Below are positions 9,175 through 17,807 of a DNA stretch of 64,000 nucleotides, one piece after another. The stretch comes from Micromonospora echinospora (GTDB lineage: Bacteria > Actinomycetota > Actinomycetes > Mycobacteriales > Micromonosporaceae): NCBI RefSeq assembly GCF_014203425.1, contig NZ_JACHJC010000001.1, forward strand, positions 4,552,001-4,616,000. Direction: 5' to 3'. The number at the start of each line of letters is the position of its first letter. Position 1 is the stretch's first letter. A model generated the notes under the pieces. That model was not told the origin of the DNA. It was given only the letters and a program-made list of their open reading frames with translations, and searched no databases. Position numbers and translations under genes: made by a program.

Positions 9175-11355
9175 ATGTTGATCACCACGCCCGTGGGGAG
9201 CCGGGAAGCAGTCGTCGCGGTGTGCCGGCCGCTGCCGGAGGAACGCCGCACGGTGACCGTCCTCTTCGTCGACATCGTCGGCTCGACCCGGCTGGTCGAG
9301 CGCCTCGATCCGGAGGACGTTCGGGCGTTGCAGCGCGCCTACTTCGGCACCGTCGCCTCGGTGCTGCGCCGCTGGCGGGGCGTGGTGGAGAAGTACGTCG
9401 GCGACGCGGTGATGGCGTTGTTCGGCGCGTCCGCTTCGGACGGCTTCGACGCGTACCGGGCGGTGCGGGCCGGGCTGGACATCCAGGCCGCGCTGGACCG
9501 GCGGCGGCCCGGCGGGATCCGGCTGCGCGTGCGGGTCGGCGTGGCGACCGGCGAGGTGCTGCTCGACCTGGCCTGCGCCCACGACGGGGGCCACGGCGCG
9601 GCGAGCGGCGCGGTCATCACCACCGCGGCCCGGCTCCAGGAGCACGCGCCGCCCGGCGGTGTGGTGGTCTGCCCGGTCACCCGCGACGCGGTGGCCGGCC
9701 TGGTCGAGCAGCGTCCACTCGCCACCATGACCCTCGCCGGCAAGTCGCTGCCGCTGGACGTGTGGCGGGTGACCGGGACGGCCGGGCGCCGGCCGGCGCG
9801 GCACCGCGCCCCGCTGGTCGGGCGGCGGCGTGAGCTGGCCACCGCGGCCGAGGAGGTGACCGCGGCGCTCCGGCAGCGGCGCCCTCGGTGGATCTCGCTG
9901 GTCGGGCCGCCGGGCAGCGGCCGCAGCCGGCTGCTGCACGAGGTGATCCGCGCGGTGTCGCGGGTGGACGGTGTCCCGGTGTGCCGGCGCGTGGCGTACT
10001 GCCCGCCGTACCCGGCCGGCGAGCTGGCACCCCTGGCCGACCTGCTCCGTACCCGGGTCGAGGCCCTCCACCCGCTGCCGGGCGCGGCCGTCGCCGACGG
10101 TCCGGGCGGCGGGGCGCTGGCCGCGTTCCTGGCCGCGCCGCACGACGACACCGCGGCGGCGCGGGCCGTGGTGGCCTGCCGGGAGGCGCTGCTCGGCCTG
10201 GCCACCGAGGCGCCCGTGGTGGTGGCCGTTGACGACCTGGACCGGGCCGCACCGGCGCTGCGCCGGTTCCTGCGCCAGCTCCACGTCGCGGCGAGCGACC
10301 GCGGGCTGCCGCTCGCGGTGGTCACCACGTACGGCTCCGGGTCGGCCGACCCGCTGCCCGCCCCGGGAACCCGGCGGATCCCGCTGCGCCCGCTGGGCCC
10401 GCTGGAGACCGGACGGCTGCTGCGGCACCTGCTCGGCCGCGCCGGCCGGCCCCCCGCGCTCGCCGCGCGGCTGCTCCCGCTGGCCGGCGGCAGCCCGGCC
10501 GTCGCGACCGCGTACGCCCTGACCGACCCGGCGGACGAACCGGCCGGCGTGCCCGCCGCCGCGCGCCGGCTGGTGGACGCCCGGATGGACCGGCTGGACG
10601 GCACGCACCGGGCGGTGCTGATGGCCGGCGCGGCCCGCGGTGGCCCGGTGGCCGCCGCGACGGTGGAGGCGATGCTCGGCTGGCCCGCCGGCCGGGCGAC
10701 ACCGGTGCTGCGCGCCCTGGCGGTGGCCGGACTGCTGCGCCCCGCCGCGACGGGTGGGTGGACGGTCGAGCCGCTGGTGGGGCGGGTGGCCGCGCACCGG
10801 CTCTCCCGGGCCGTACGAGCGGACTTCGCCCGCCGCCTTCGCGCCGTGTCGGAGGGCGGCGACATCGGCGCTCCGGACGCGGTGGCCGACGGCGATCGCG
10901 TCGCAGCGCGCGCCGGTCTCCGGGCCGTCGGCGTGGCCGGGACGCCGGGCGCGGTGGCCGGTGGCGGACACGCCGCCGCCCGGGCGGCCGGAGCGGGCGC
11001 GGGTCGGCATCCGGCCCGCGTCCCGGAGGACACCGCTGCCGGCTTCGCGCCGGCAGCGGGAACCGGTGTCCCCACGTGGGACACCGACGAGCGGGGCATT
11101 TTCCCGCTCGGGGCGGGACGGTCGCGCCGGTCGGGTGGAGGGGCCCGACCGGCGCCCGTCCCGCCGGACCGGGGCGACGCGCTCCGGGCCATGCCCGGCT
11201 TGCCGGCCCGGGCCGGCCCGGCGGCCGGCGATCTCACGGCGTGGCCCGGGTGGCGGACCGTCCCGTTACCCGGAGCCGCGGCGCGGCCCGAGGGGGTGGG
11301 CCGCGCGCGGCGACGAGCCGGGCCCGGCGGGTACGCGCCGGGACTCGCCGCCTGA
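9175..11355 (+). CDS. Class III adenylate/guanylate cyclase-homology protein with AAA/STAND ATPase domain, degenerate active sites
   Basis: A 726-residue protein. The N-terminal cyclase homology domain keeps both metal aspartates (FVDIVGSTR, Asp33; KYVGDAVMALFG, Asp77) and the purine-selecting Lys73. The transition-state Asn of the usual V-N-x-A-A-R-L motif is Thr here (ITTAARLQ). A P-loop domain follows with GPPGSGRS in the Walker A position, so the essential Lys is Arg, and VVVAVDDLD as Walker B. The last ~170 residues are low-complexity Arg/Gly/Pro. The family couples cyclase-like sensing to a STAND ATPase; activity here is doubtful. GTG 9166 is an alternative start. It is divergent from the LAL regulator. 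Confidence 0.8.
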   Translation: MLITTPVGSREAVVAVCRPLPEERRTVTVLFVDIVGSTRLVERLDPEDVRALQRAYFGTVASVLRRWRGVVEKYVGDAVMALFGASASDGFDAYRAVRAGLDIQAALDRRRPGGIRLRVRVGVATGEVLLDLACAHDGGHGAASGAVITTAARLQEHAPPGGVVVCPVTRDAVAGLVEQRPLATMTLAGKSLPLDVWRVTGTAGRRPARHRAPLVGRRRELATAAEEVTAALRQRRPRWISLVGPPGSGRSRLLHEVIRAVSRVDGVPVCRRVAYCPPYPAGELAPLADLLRTRVEALHPLPGAAVADGPGGGALAAFLAAPHDDTAAARAVVACREALLGLATEAPVVVAVDDLDRAAPALRRFLRQLHVAASDRGLPLAVVTTYGSGSADPLPAPGTRRIPLRPLGPLETGRLLRHLLGRAGRPPALAARLLPLAGGSPAVATAYALTDPADEPAGVPAAARRLVDARMDRLDGTHRAVLMAGAARGGPVAAATVEAMLGWPAGRATPVLRALAVAGLLRPAATGGWTVEPLVGRVAAHRLSRAVRADFARRLRAVSEGGDIGAPDAVADGDRVAARAGLRAVGVAGTPGAVAGGGHAAARAAGAGAGRHPARVPEDTAAGFAPAAGTGVPTWDTDERGIFPLGAGRSRRSGGGARPAPVPPDRGDALRAMPGLPARAGPAAGDLTAWPGWRTVPLPGAAARPEGVGRARRRAGPGGYAPGLAA

Positions 11356-11453
11356 CCGTGACGTCCGGGTCGGAGCGGGCACGGGGCCACTCCGGCCCGG
11401 ACGGTCACCGGCCGGGCAGCACCAGGGCGACGGCCGCGGGAGGCGCCGGGGCG

Positions 11454-11861
11454 TCAGTCGCGGGCGATCGTGCGGCTGCGCCCCCGGAACTCCGCCACCA
11501 CCTCGTCGCCGCGTCGCACCGTGACGTCGTAGATGCCGCTGCGGCCGTGCCGGACCCGCTCGGTGGCGTACGCCTCCAGCACGTCACCCTCGCGCACCGG
11601 GCGCAGGAAGCTGATCTCGCCGCCGGCCGCCACGGTGGCCGGGCCGTGGCTGTTGCAGGCGAGCGCGAACGCCGTGTCGGCGAGCAGGAACACGAAGCCG
11701 CCGTGCCCGATCGCGTGCCCGTTGAGCATCGCCGGTGTGACCCGCATCCGCGCCACGGCCGCGCCGTCGCCGGCCGAGACGAGCTCGATGCCGAGCCCCT
11801 TGGACGCCACGTCGGCGTCGAACATGTCGTGCGCCGCGGTACGGCCGCCGTCGCCGGCCAT
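11454..11861 (-). CDS. paaI: Hydroxyphenylacetyl-CoA thioesterase PaaI
   Basis: A 135-residue hot-dog-fold thioesterase. The motif NGHAIGHGGFVFLLADTAFA holds the family's His-Gly-Gly turn and the catalytic Asp in the long helix. In known bacteria PaaI hydrolyses CoA thioesters that stall the phenylacetate pathway. It lies one base downstream of paaK on the same strand, a pairing seen in phenylacetate gene sets. The epoxidase (paaABCDE) and ring-opening genes are not in this window, so the rest of the pathway must lie elsewhere or be absent. Confidence 0.88.
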   Translation of the reverse strand: MAGDGGRTAAHDMFDADVASKGLGIELVSAGDGAAVARMRVTPAMLNGHAIGHGGFVFLLADTAFALACNSHGPATVAAGGEISFLRPVREGDVLEAYATERVRHGRSGIYDVTVRRGDEVVAEFRGRSRTIARD

Positions 11862-11862
11862 G

Positions 11863-13170
11863 TCAGGACTCCCGCCGCTGGTCGACGATGCGGCGCATCT
11901 TGCCCATCGACCGTTCCACGCCGTCCGGTTCGATCACCCGTACCGCGACGGAGACGCCGATGGTGTTCTTGACCTGCTCGGCCAGCGCCACGCCGGCCCG
12001 CTCGGCCTCGTCGGCAGCCGCGTCCGCGCGCCGCTCCACGTGGACGGCGAGCGTGTCCATCCGCCCCCGCCGGTCGAGCACGCACTGGAAGTGCGGCGAC
12101 AGGGCCGGGGTACGCAGGATCAGCTCCTCGATCTGGGTCGGGAAGACGTTCACCCCCCGGACGATCATCATGTCGTCGGTACGCCCGGTGATCTTCTCGA
12201 TCCGCCGCATCGGGCGGGCCGTGCCGGGCAGCAGCCGGGTCAGGTCGCGGGTGCGGTAGCGGATGACCGGCATGGCCTCCTTGGTCAGCGAGGTCAGCAC
12301 CAGCTCGCCCCGCTCCCCGTCGGGCAACACCTCCCCGGTCACCGGGTCGATGATCTCCGGGTAGAAGTGGTCCTCCCACAGGTGCAGGCCGTCCTTGGTC
12401 TCCACGCACTCGACAGCCACACCCGGTCCCATCACCTCGGAGAGCCCGTAGATGTCCAGCGCGTGCATGTCCAGGCGCTGCTCCAGCTCACGGCGCATGT
12501 CCTCGGTCCACGGCTCGGCCCCGAAGATCCCGACCCGCAGCGAGGTGGCGCGCGGGTCGACGCCCTGGCGTTCCATCTCGTCCACGATGGCGAGCATGTA
12601 GCTCGGGGTCACCATGATGACCTCCGGCGCGAGGTCGCGGATCAGCATCACCTGGCGTTCGGTCATGCCGCCGGAGACCGGGACGACAGTGCAGCCCAGC
12701 TCCTCGGCGCCGTAGTGCGCGCCGAGGCCGCCGGTGAACAGGCCGTAGCCGTACGCGACGTGCACCCGGTCGCCGCGGCGGCCACCGGCGGCCCGGATCG
12801 AGCGGGCCATGAGCTTCGCCCAGGTGTACAGGTCGGCGCGGGTGTAGCCGACCACCGTGGGGCGCCCGGTGGTGCCGGAGGAGGCGTGCAGGCGGGCGAT
12901 CCGTTCGCGGGGCACCGCGAACATGCCGAACGGGTAGTTCTCCCGCAGCTCGGCCTTGGTGGTGAACGGGAAGCGGGCCAGGTCGGTCAGCTCGCGCAGG
13001 TCGCCGGGGTGCGCGCCGGCGCCGTCGAACGCGCGGCGGTAGTGCGGCACGTTGTCGTACGCGTGGCGCAGCGAGTGGCGCAGCCGGTCCAGTTGCAGGG
13101 CGCGCAGCTCGTCGACGCCGATCCGCTCGACGGGATCCAGCTCGTCCGGACGAGGGGTGCGGTCCTGCAC
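11863..13170 (-). CDS. paaK: Phenylacetate-CoA ligase
   Basis: A 435-residue adenylate-forming enzyme that activates phenylacetate to phenylacetyl-CoA with ATP. Seen: the AMP-binding loop LHASSGTTGRPTVVGYTR, the GYGLFTGGLGAHYGAEELGC segment typical of PaaK, DIYGLSEVMGPGVAVEC, and the hinge/C-terminal subdomain with TGRTDDMMIVRGVNVFPTQI. Its length is normal for the family. The paaI start follows its stop after one base, so the two are cotranscribed and probably translationally coupled. The 5' side holds a 315-base gap with a palindromic element. Confidence 0.93.
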   Translation of the reverse strand: MQDRTPRPDELDPVERIGVDELRALQLDRLRHSLRHAYDNVPHYRRAFDGAGAHPGDLRELTDLARFPFTTKAELRENYPFGMFAVPRERIARLHASSGTTGRPTVVGYTRADLYTWAKLMARSIRAAGGRRGDRVHVAYGYGLFTGGLGAHYGAEELGCTVVPVSGGMTERQVMLIRDLAPEVIMVTPSYMLAIVDEMERQGVDPRATSLRVGIFGAEPWTEDMRRELEQRLDMHALDIYGLSEVMGPGVAVECVETKDGLHLWEDHFYPEIIDPVTGEVLPDGERGELVLTSLTKEAMPVIRYRTRDLTRLLPGTARPMRRIEKITGRTDDMMIVRGVNVFPTQIEELILRTPALSPHFQCVLDRRGRMDTLAVHVERRADAAADEAERAGVALAEQVKNTIGVSVAVRVIEPDGVERSMGKMRRIVDQRRES

Positions 13171-13274
13171 GGCTACCTCCTGGCGCGACGGGCCCCGGAC
13201 GCCGCCGCGCCGGGCGCTGAGCCCACCGTACGCCCGCCCTCACCCTCCCGCCCTCCCCCGCCACCCCCTCCCCC

Positions 13275-13345
13275 GCGATCTTGCACTTGCCGCCCCTCGG
13301 GTGTCCCCTTCGCGCGCAATGCCGGGGCCGAAACCGCAAGATCGC
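13275..13345. repeat. Palindromic GATCTTG/CAAGATC element, copy 1
   Basis: Perfect 10-bp arms GCGATCTTGC (13275-13284) and GCAAGATCGC (13336-13345) enclose 51 bases. It lies in the gap between paaK and crcB. The arm shares the core GATCTTG with the element at 24113-24162. From memory, elements of this kind recur between genes in Micromonospora; I could not count copies. Confidence 0.55.
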
Positions 13346-13395
13346 CGGAAGCCAAGGGCCGGGGGTGGGAGAGCTTCGGGGTTATGCTCGCGGGT

Positions 13396-13459
13396 GGCGG
13401 TGGGGCCCGCCGTTCCGGCGGGCGCCGGGAGAACCGCGACGTCGCCAACGGTCCCTGCC
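13396..13459 (+). promoter_or_regulatory. Probable fluoride (crcB-motif) riboswitch
   Basis: GGCGGTGGGGCCCGCC at 13396-13411 fits the 5' hairpin of the fluoride aptamer (usual GGCGAUGG...CGCC). GGGGC (13402-13406) can pair with GUCCC (13451-13455) in the downstream segment AACGGUCCCUGCC, recreating the characteristic pseudoknot. An AACC linker and a short GC-rich helix lie between, plus an extra CCGGC/GCCGG hairpin. The aptamer ends 26 bases before the crcB start and just ahead of its ribosome site, so control of translation or early termination by fluoride is likely. The usual GAUG is GGUG here, the main deviation. Confidence 0.65.
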
Positions 13460-13485
13460 AGTGACGAGTCCTGGTGGGAGGTGCC

Positions 13486-13956
13486 GTGTCCGATCCCCGC
13501 GTCGATCCGGACGTCGACCTGCGCGTACCGGCCGACCGGGCGGAGCTGCCCGCGCACCCGGCGGCGGTGCTCGGCGTGATCGCCGCCGGTGGCGTGTGCG
13601 GCGCGCTGGCCCGGGCCGGCGCGCAGGCCGCCGTGCCGCACCAGCCGGGCGGCTTCCCGTGGGCCACCTTCGCCGTCAACATGACCGGCTGCCTGCTCAT
13701 CGGCGCGCTGATGGCGGTGCTCGCCGCCCGTGCGGCCCACCCGCTGACCCGGCCGTTCCTCGGCGTCGGCGTGCTCGGCGGGTTCACCACGTTCTCCGCG
13801 TACGCGGTCGACGCGCAGCGGCTGCTGACCGACGGCGCGGCCGGTACGGCGGGTGTGTACCTGGCCGCCACGGTGCTCGCCGCGCTGGCGGCGGTCGCGG
13901 TCGGGGACATGGTGACCGCGCGGCTGCTGGCCGTCCGGGACGGGAGGCGACGGTGA
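13486..13956 (+). CDS. crcB: Fluoride exporter CrcB/Fluc subunit 1
   Basis: A 156-residue four-helix membrane protein. Seen: an N-terminal ~25-residue hydrophilic extension, then GVCGALARAG, the pore Asn motif WATFAVNMTGCLLIGAL and GVLGGFTTFSAYAVDA, where the FTTFS stretch holds the Phe-box and the central Na+-binding break of Fluc channels. GGGAGG lies four bases before GTG 13486; a GTG at 13474 is less suitable. The stop overlaps the start of the second crcB. Paired unequal CrcB proteins usually form heterodimeric channels that let fluoride leak out of the cell. Confidence 0.93.
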   Translation: MSDPRVDPDVDLRVPADRAELPAHPAAVLGVIAAGGVCGALARAGAQAAVPHQPGGFPWATFAVNMTGCLLIGALMAVLAARAAHPLTRPFLGVGVLGGFTTFSAYAVDAQRLLTDGAAGTAGVYLAATVLAALAAVAVGDMVTARLLAVRDGRRR

Positions 13957-14315
13957 CCGTCCTGCTGATCGCGATCGGCGCCGCCGTCGGCGCCCCGCTG
14001 CGGTACCTGACCGACCGGGCGGTGCAGGCCCGGCACGGCTCACCGTTCCCGTGGGGCACCCTGGCCGTGAACGTGGCCGGGTCGCTGCTGCTCGGCGCGC
14101 TCCTCGCGGCGCCGGTCGGCCCGGAGGTGACCGCGCTTGTCGGCACCGGCTTCTGCGGCGCGCTGACCACGTGGTCGACGCTGAGCTACGAGACGCTGCG
14201 CCTGGCCCGCACGGCGAAGCGCCGGCTCGCGTACGCGAATGTGGCGCTCAGTGTGGCCGCGGGCCTCGGCGCGGCGTTCCTCGGCTACGCCCTCGTGACC
14301 GCGGTGGCCGGCTGA
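13953..14315 (+). CDS. crcB: Fluoride exporter CrcB/Fluc subunit 2
   Basis: A 120-residue four-helix membrane protein that starts at GTG 13953, overlapping the first crcB stop by four bases. Seen: GAPLRYLTDRAV, the pore motif WGTLAVNVAGSLLLGALL and GFCGALTTWSTLSYETL. The Phe of FTTFS is Leu-Thr-Thr-Trp here, so the two Phe-box positions differ between the partners, as expected for an asymmetric heterodimer. Translational coupling suggests equal production of both subunits. Confidence 0.93.
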   Translation: MTVLLIAIGAAVGAPLRYLTDRAVQARHGSPFPWGTLAVNVAGSLLLGALLAAPVGPEVTALVGTGFCGALTTWSTLSYETLRLARTAKRRLAYANVALSVAAGLGAAFLGYALVTAVAG

Positions 14316-14340
14316 GCGCGCAGGTCAGCGGGGCGGACCG

Positions 14341-14673
14341 TCAGCGGGCCCGGCGTTCCGGGTGCGCCCGGTTCCACGCCCGCATCCGCTCCGGGTAGCC
14401 GGTGCGGGCGGCCTCGTACAGCGGCAGCGCGTGCTTCTGCGCGATCTTCGCGGCGACCCGGGGCGAGCCGGTACGGCGGCGGATCCACTCGCCGTCGTGC
14501 GCGATGGCGACCACGGTCGTGTCGGTGGCGGTGGTCTCCGGTTCCAGGTAGAACTCGACTCCGCTCCGGCTGGTGACGAACGCCTCCAGCTGCGCGAGGT
14601 CCTCCCGGTTCGCCTCGCGGTCGAGCTTCGTCGGGGTCGTCGGGTCGGCGGCCCGGCGGCTGAACCAGCCCAT
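14341..14673 (-). CDS. Conserved hypothetical protein (~110 residues)
   Basis: A 110-residue soluble protein. ATG 14673 follows GGAGG by a few bases; an upstream ATG at 14712 would add a poor N-terminus. It begins MGWFSRRAA and contains FVTSRSGVEFYLEPETTATDTTVVAIAHDGEW and a basic C-terminus. Similar small actinobacterial proteins are often labelled oxidoreductase without clear basis; I see no cofactor motif. It converges on crcB. Confidence 0.7.
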   Translation of the reverse strand: MGWFSRRAADPTTPTKLDREANREDLAQLEAFVTSRSGVEFYLEPETTATDTTVVAIAHDGEWIRRRTGSPRVAAKIAQKHALPLYEAARTGYPERMRAWNRAHPERRAR

Positions 14674-14783
14674 GCCCGCCTCCTCTCCTCGGCGTTCGCT
14701 CCAGTGCAGCACGCCCGCCTGGCAGGCGGCTGGGAGCCCGGTGGGAGTCGACTGGGCCGGCTCGGCCGACCGTCACCCCCGGC

Positions 14784-16043
14784 TCAGCCGACCTTGATCC
14801 CTGGGGCGCCGGCCGGCGCGTCCGGCGCGGCGGGGCGCTCCCGCAGCACCGGCACCAGCGCGAGCGTGGGCAGCAGGAGCAGTGGCACCACGCCGAGCGC
14901 GGACAGCACGCCGAAGTGGTCGCCGAGGAAGCCGAGCAGCGGCGGGCCGGCGAGGAACGCGGTGTAGCCGATCACCGCGACCACGCTCACCCGGGCCGGG
15001 GCCTTGTCCTCGTCGTCGGCGACGGCGCTCATCCCGACCGGGAAGCCGAGCGAGGCGCCGAGTCCCCACAGCGCGACGCCGACCACGGCGAGGGGGCCGT
15101 TCCCGGCCAGCACGGCGAGCGCGGCGCCGGCGGACGCCATCGCGATGGTGGTGAACAGCACCGGCACCCGGCCCCACCTGTCGATGGCGACGGTACCGAC
15201 GGTGCGGCCGATCGTCATGCCCACCACGAACACGCCGAACACGGCGGCGCCGACGGCCTCGTCGACCCCGTACCCGTCGACGAACGCCACCGCGAGCCAG
15301 TCGTTGGCGCTGCCCTCGGTGAACGCCATGACCAGCACGAGCAGCCCGATCAGCAGCGTGCGGGGCTCGCGCCAGGCGGCCAGCAGCGCCTGCCGCCGGG
15401 CCGCCGGCTCCCCGGCCCCGGCCGCCTCGGCGGTGGCCGCGAGGAACGCCCGGGCGCCGACCAGCGTGCCGGCCAGGATCAGCACGGACAGGACCGGCAG
15501 GTGTACGCCGACGGGTACGCCGAAGTGCGCGGCGCCGGCGCCGAGCCCGGCCCCGGCCACCGAGCCGAGGCTCCAGGCGGCGTGGAACCGGGGCAGGATG
15601 GTGTAGCCGAGGCGCTTCTCCACGGCCGCGCCCTCGACGTTCATCGCCACGTCGCACAGGCCGGAGCCGAAGCCGAACGCGGCGAGGCCGAGCCCCACCC
15701 CGGCGACCGAGCCGGCCAGGCTGGCGGACAGACCCGCCACGGTCAGGCCGAGCGAGACCAGCACCACCGAGACGGCCACCGTGCGCGCCGGCCCGAGCCG
15801 CTGGGTGACCAGGCCGGCGGTCGGCATGGCCAGCAGCGAGCCCGCCGACGCGCAGAGCAGCAGCAGGCCGAGCCGGCCCGGGCTGAGGTCGAGCGCATCC
15901 TGGGCCGCCGGGACCCGGGAGAACCAGCTCGCCACCGCGAGCCCGTTGAGGGCGAAGACGACGGCGACGCCGTTGCGGGCGCTTCGCACCGCCCGGGGCG
16001 CCGGTGGCCGCTTCCCGGCCGGTGCGTCGATGGTGCTGCTCAC
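14784..16043 (-). CDS. Major facilitator superfamily transporter
   Basis: A 419-residue permease with about twelve helices. Seen: FALNGLAVASWFSRVPAAQD in helix 1, AFGFGSGLCDVAMNVEGAAVEKR (a motif of the FucP/YbjJ-like MFS branch), and GMTIGRTVGTVAIDRWGRVP, the repeated MFS loop motif between helices 8 and 9. GTG 16043 begins SSTIDAP. The gene is divergent from a LacI-type regulator 118 bases away, the usual arrangement of a repressor with its own exporter or sugar permease. The substrate is unknown; many YbjJ-like members act as exporters. Confidence 0.85.
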   Translation of the reverse strand: MSSTIDAPAGKRPPAPRAVRSARNGVAVVFALNGLAVASWFSRVPAAQDALDLSPGRLGLLLLCASAGSLLAMPTAGLVTQRLGPARTVAVSVVLVSLGLTVAGLSASLAGSVAGVGLGLAAFGFGSGLCDVAMNVEGAAVEKRLGYTILPRFHAAWSLGSVAGAGLGAGAAHFGVPVGVHLPVLSVLILAGTLVGARAFLAATAEAAGAGEPAARRQALLAAWREPRTLLIGLLVLVMAFTEGSANDWLAVAFVDGYGVDEAVGAAVFGVFVVGMTIGRTVGTVAIDRWGRVPVLFTTIAMASAGAALAVLAGNGPLAVVGVALWGLGASLGFPVGMSAVADDEDKAPARVSVVAVIGYTAFLAGPPLLGFLGDHFGVLSALGVVPLLLLPTLALVPVLRERPAAPDAPAGAPGIKVG

Positions 16044-16093
16044 GGTGCGGTGGTCCCTTCCCCCGTCTGGTTCCCGACGACAATCGCACACCT

Positions 16094-16105
16094 GAGAGCG
16101 CTTCC
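16094..16105. promoter_or_regulatory. Candidate LacI-family operator
   Basis: GAGAGCGCTTCC, with the central palindrome AGCGCT, lies between the divergent MFS and LacI genes. A central CG flanked by imperfect arms is the usual form of LacI-family sites. Only the position and symmetry support it. Confidence 0.35.
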
Positions 16106-16161
16106 ACCACAAGCGCCGTTATGGCTTAGCCCATCCGCGCCCGAGCAGGCATGATGCGGAC

Positions 16162-17151
16162 ATGGATACGCCGACCGCACGGCCCGCCACGCTCGAAGAC
16201 GTGGCCCGCGACGCCGGGGTGTCCCGGGCCACCGCCTCCCGGGTGCTCGGCGCCTACGGGTTCGCCTCGACGGACGCCCGCGCCCGGGTGCACGCCGCCG
16301 CCGAGCGCCTCGGCTACGTACCGGACGTCACCGCCCGGGCGCTCGTGCGCGGGGCCGGGGTACGCCTGGTGGTGGCCGTGATCGGCCGCGACGGCACGGT
16401 GCTGGACGACCCGTACGTGCACCGGGTGGTGAGCGCGGCGTCGCGGGTGTGCGCGCCGCACGGCGTCGGGGTGGCCCTGGAGTGGCTGTCGCTGGCCGAC
16501 CCGTCGGGGCTGACCCGGCTCGGCGCGGACCGGGGCGCCTGCGGTGTGATCCTGGTCAACACCACTCAGGCGGCGCTGGACGCGGTGCCGCCGAGGCTGC
16601 GCGGCCGGGTCGTCTCGATCGGGCAGGGCTCGCCCACGGTGCCGTCGTTCGACGTCGACAACGCCGGTGGCGCGGGCGAGGTGCTGCGTCACCTGTACGC
16701 CACCGGCCGGCGTCGCATCGTCATGGTCACCGGGCCGCGCTGGCTGAGCTGCGCCGAGCGCTCGGTGACCACGTACCGGGAGCTGATGCGGGAGTCGGGG
16801 TCACCGGAGCGGCTGGTCACCGGCGACTTCACAGCGGCACGGGGCGGCCGGGCCGCGCTGGAGGCGCTGCGCCGGTGGCCGGACGCCGACGCGGTCTACG
16901 CGGCCAGCGACGCCACCGCGTTCGGCGTGATCGCGGCGCTGCGCGGGCGCGGCGTACAGGTGCCGCACGACGTGGCGGTGGCCGGGTTCGACGACCTGCC
17001 GTACGCGGCCGTGAGCAGCCCGCCGCTGACCACGGCGACCCATCCGGTCGACCGGATCGCCGCCGCGGCGGCCACGGCCGTGCTGACGCGCGCGCCGGCT
17101 GCCCCGAGCACCGCGTTCCCGTCGACGCTGGTCGCCCGGGAGAGCGCCTGA
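16162..17151 (+). CDS. LacI family transcriptional regulator
   Basis: A 329-residue repressor. The N-terminal helix-turn-helix ATLEDVARDAGVSRATASRV and hinge helix ARARVHAAAERLGYVPDVTA are followed by a periplasmic-binding-protein-like core with VDNAGGAGEVLRHLYATGRR and DVAVAGFDDLPYAAVSSPPL, all standard for the family. The effector is unknown. It probably represses the divergent MFS transporter gene. It is distinct from the second LacI regulator in the pectin island. Confidence 0.92.
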   Translation: MDTPTARPATLEDVARDAGVSRATASRVLGAYGFASTDARARVHAAAERLGYVPDVTARALVRGAGVRLVVAVIGRDGTVLDDPYVHRVVSAASRVCAPHGVGVALEWLSLADPSGLTRLGADRGACGVILVNTTQAALDAVPPRLRGRVVSIGQGSPTVPSFDVDNAGGAGEVLRHLYATGRRRIVMVTGPRWLSCAERSVTTYRELMRESGSPERLVTGDFTAARGGRAALEALRRWPDADAVYAASDATAFGVIAALRGRGVQVPHDVAVAGFDDLPYAAVSSPPLTTATHPVDRIAAAAATAVLTRAPAAPSTAFPSTLVARESA

Positions 17152-17326
17152 GCGCCGGTCAGCGCTTCGGCGGCGAGCGCGCCACCGGCGGCCCGGACGG
17201 CCTGGCCCAGGCTCCGCGGCGCGTCGCCCAGCCCGGCCGGGACGGGGGTGGACGGGTACGGGCCGATCGGCCCTGGCCGCCACCGCGCGCCTGCCGGTCA
17301 ATGGGTACGGGCGAAGGAGGGGTCCG

Positions 17327-17800
17327 ATGGGCGGTGTCATAACGTGGATGTACCGGGGCGGCCGGCCGAACCGGCCGGCCCGGATGTTGAACGCGCTGTC
17401 GGCGTGGCAGTACGGCGTCGGCCTCGCTCCGCGGCACTGGATGACCATGGAGGTGCCCGGCCGCCGCACCGGGCGGATCGTCTCGGTGCCGATAGTGGTC
17501 GCCGATCACGACGGCGAGCGGTACGTCGTGTCGATGCTGGGCGAGCGGGCCAACTGGGTGGCTAACGTGCGCGCCGCGGGCGGCCGGGTGGTGCTGCGCC
17601 GTCGCCGCCGCGAACCGGTCCGGCTGGTCGAGGTGCCGGTGGCGCAGCGGCCACCGATCCTGCGCCGGCACCTCGCGCTCGCCCCCGGCGCGCGCCCGCA
17701 CGCGCCGGTGGACCGGCACGCCCCGCTCGCCGACTTCGCCCGGGTCGCCGCCGGCATCCCGGTCTTCCGGATCGTCGCGGCGGAGCCCTCGACGCGGTGA
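17327..17800 (+). CDS. Deazaflavin (F420)-dependent nitroreductase/quinone reductase family protein
   Basis: A 157-residue protein of the split-barrel Ddn family. Seen: the membrane-association-like N-terminus VITWMYRGGRPNRPARMLN, the cofactor motif EVPGRRTGRIVSVPIVV, and YVVSMLGERANWVANVRAAGG, which together match F420H2-dependent nitroreductases. The family reduces quinones or nitro compounds in actinobacteria; the natural substrate here is not known. ATG 17327 follows a GGAGG-type site. It sits directly before the TetR/monooxygenase deletion scar. Confidence 0.87.
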   Translation: MGGVITWMYRGGRPNRPARMLNALSAWQYGVGLAPRHWMTMEVPGRRTGRIVSVPIVVADHDGERYVVSMLGERANWVANVRAAGGRVVLRRRRREPVRLVEVPVAQRPPILRRHLALAPGARPHAPVDRHAPLADFARVAAGIPVFRIVAAEPSTR

Positions 17801-17807
17801 CGGCGGG

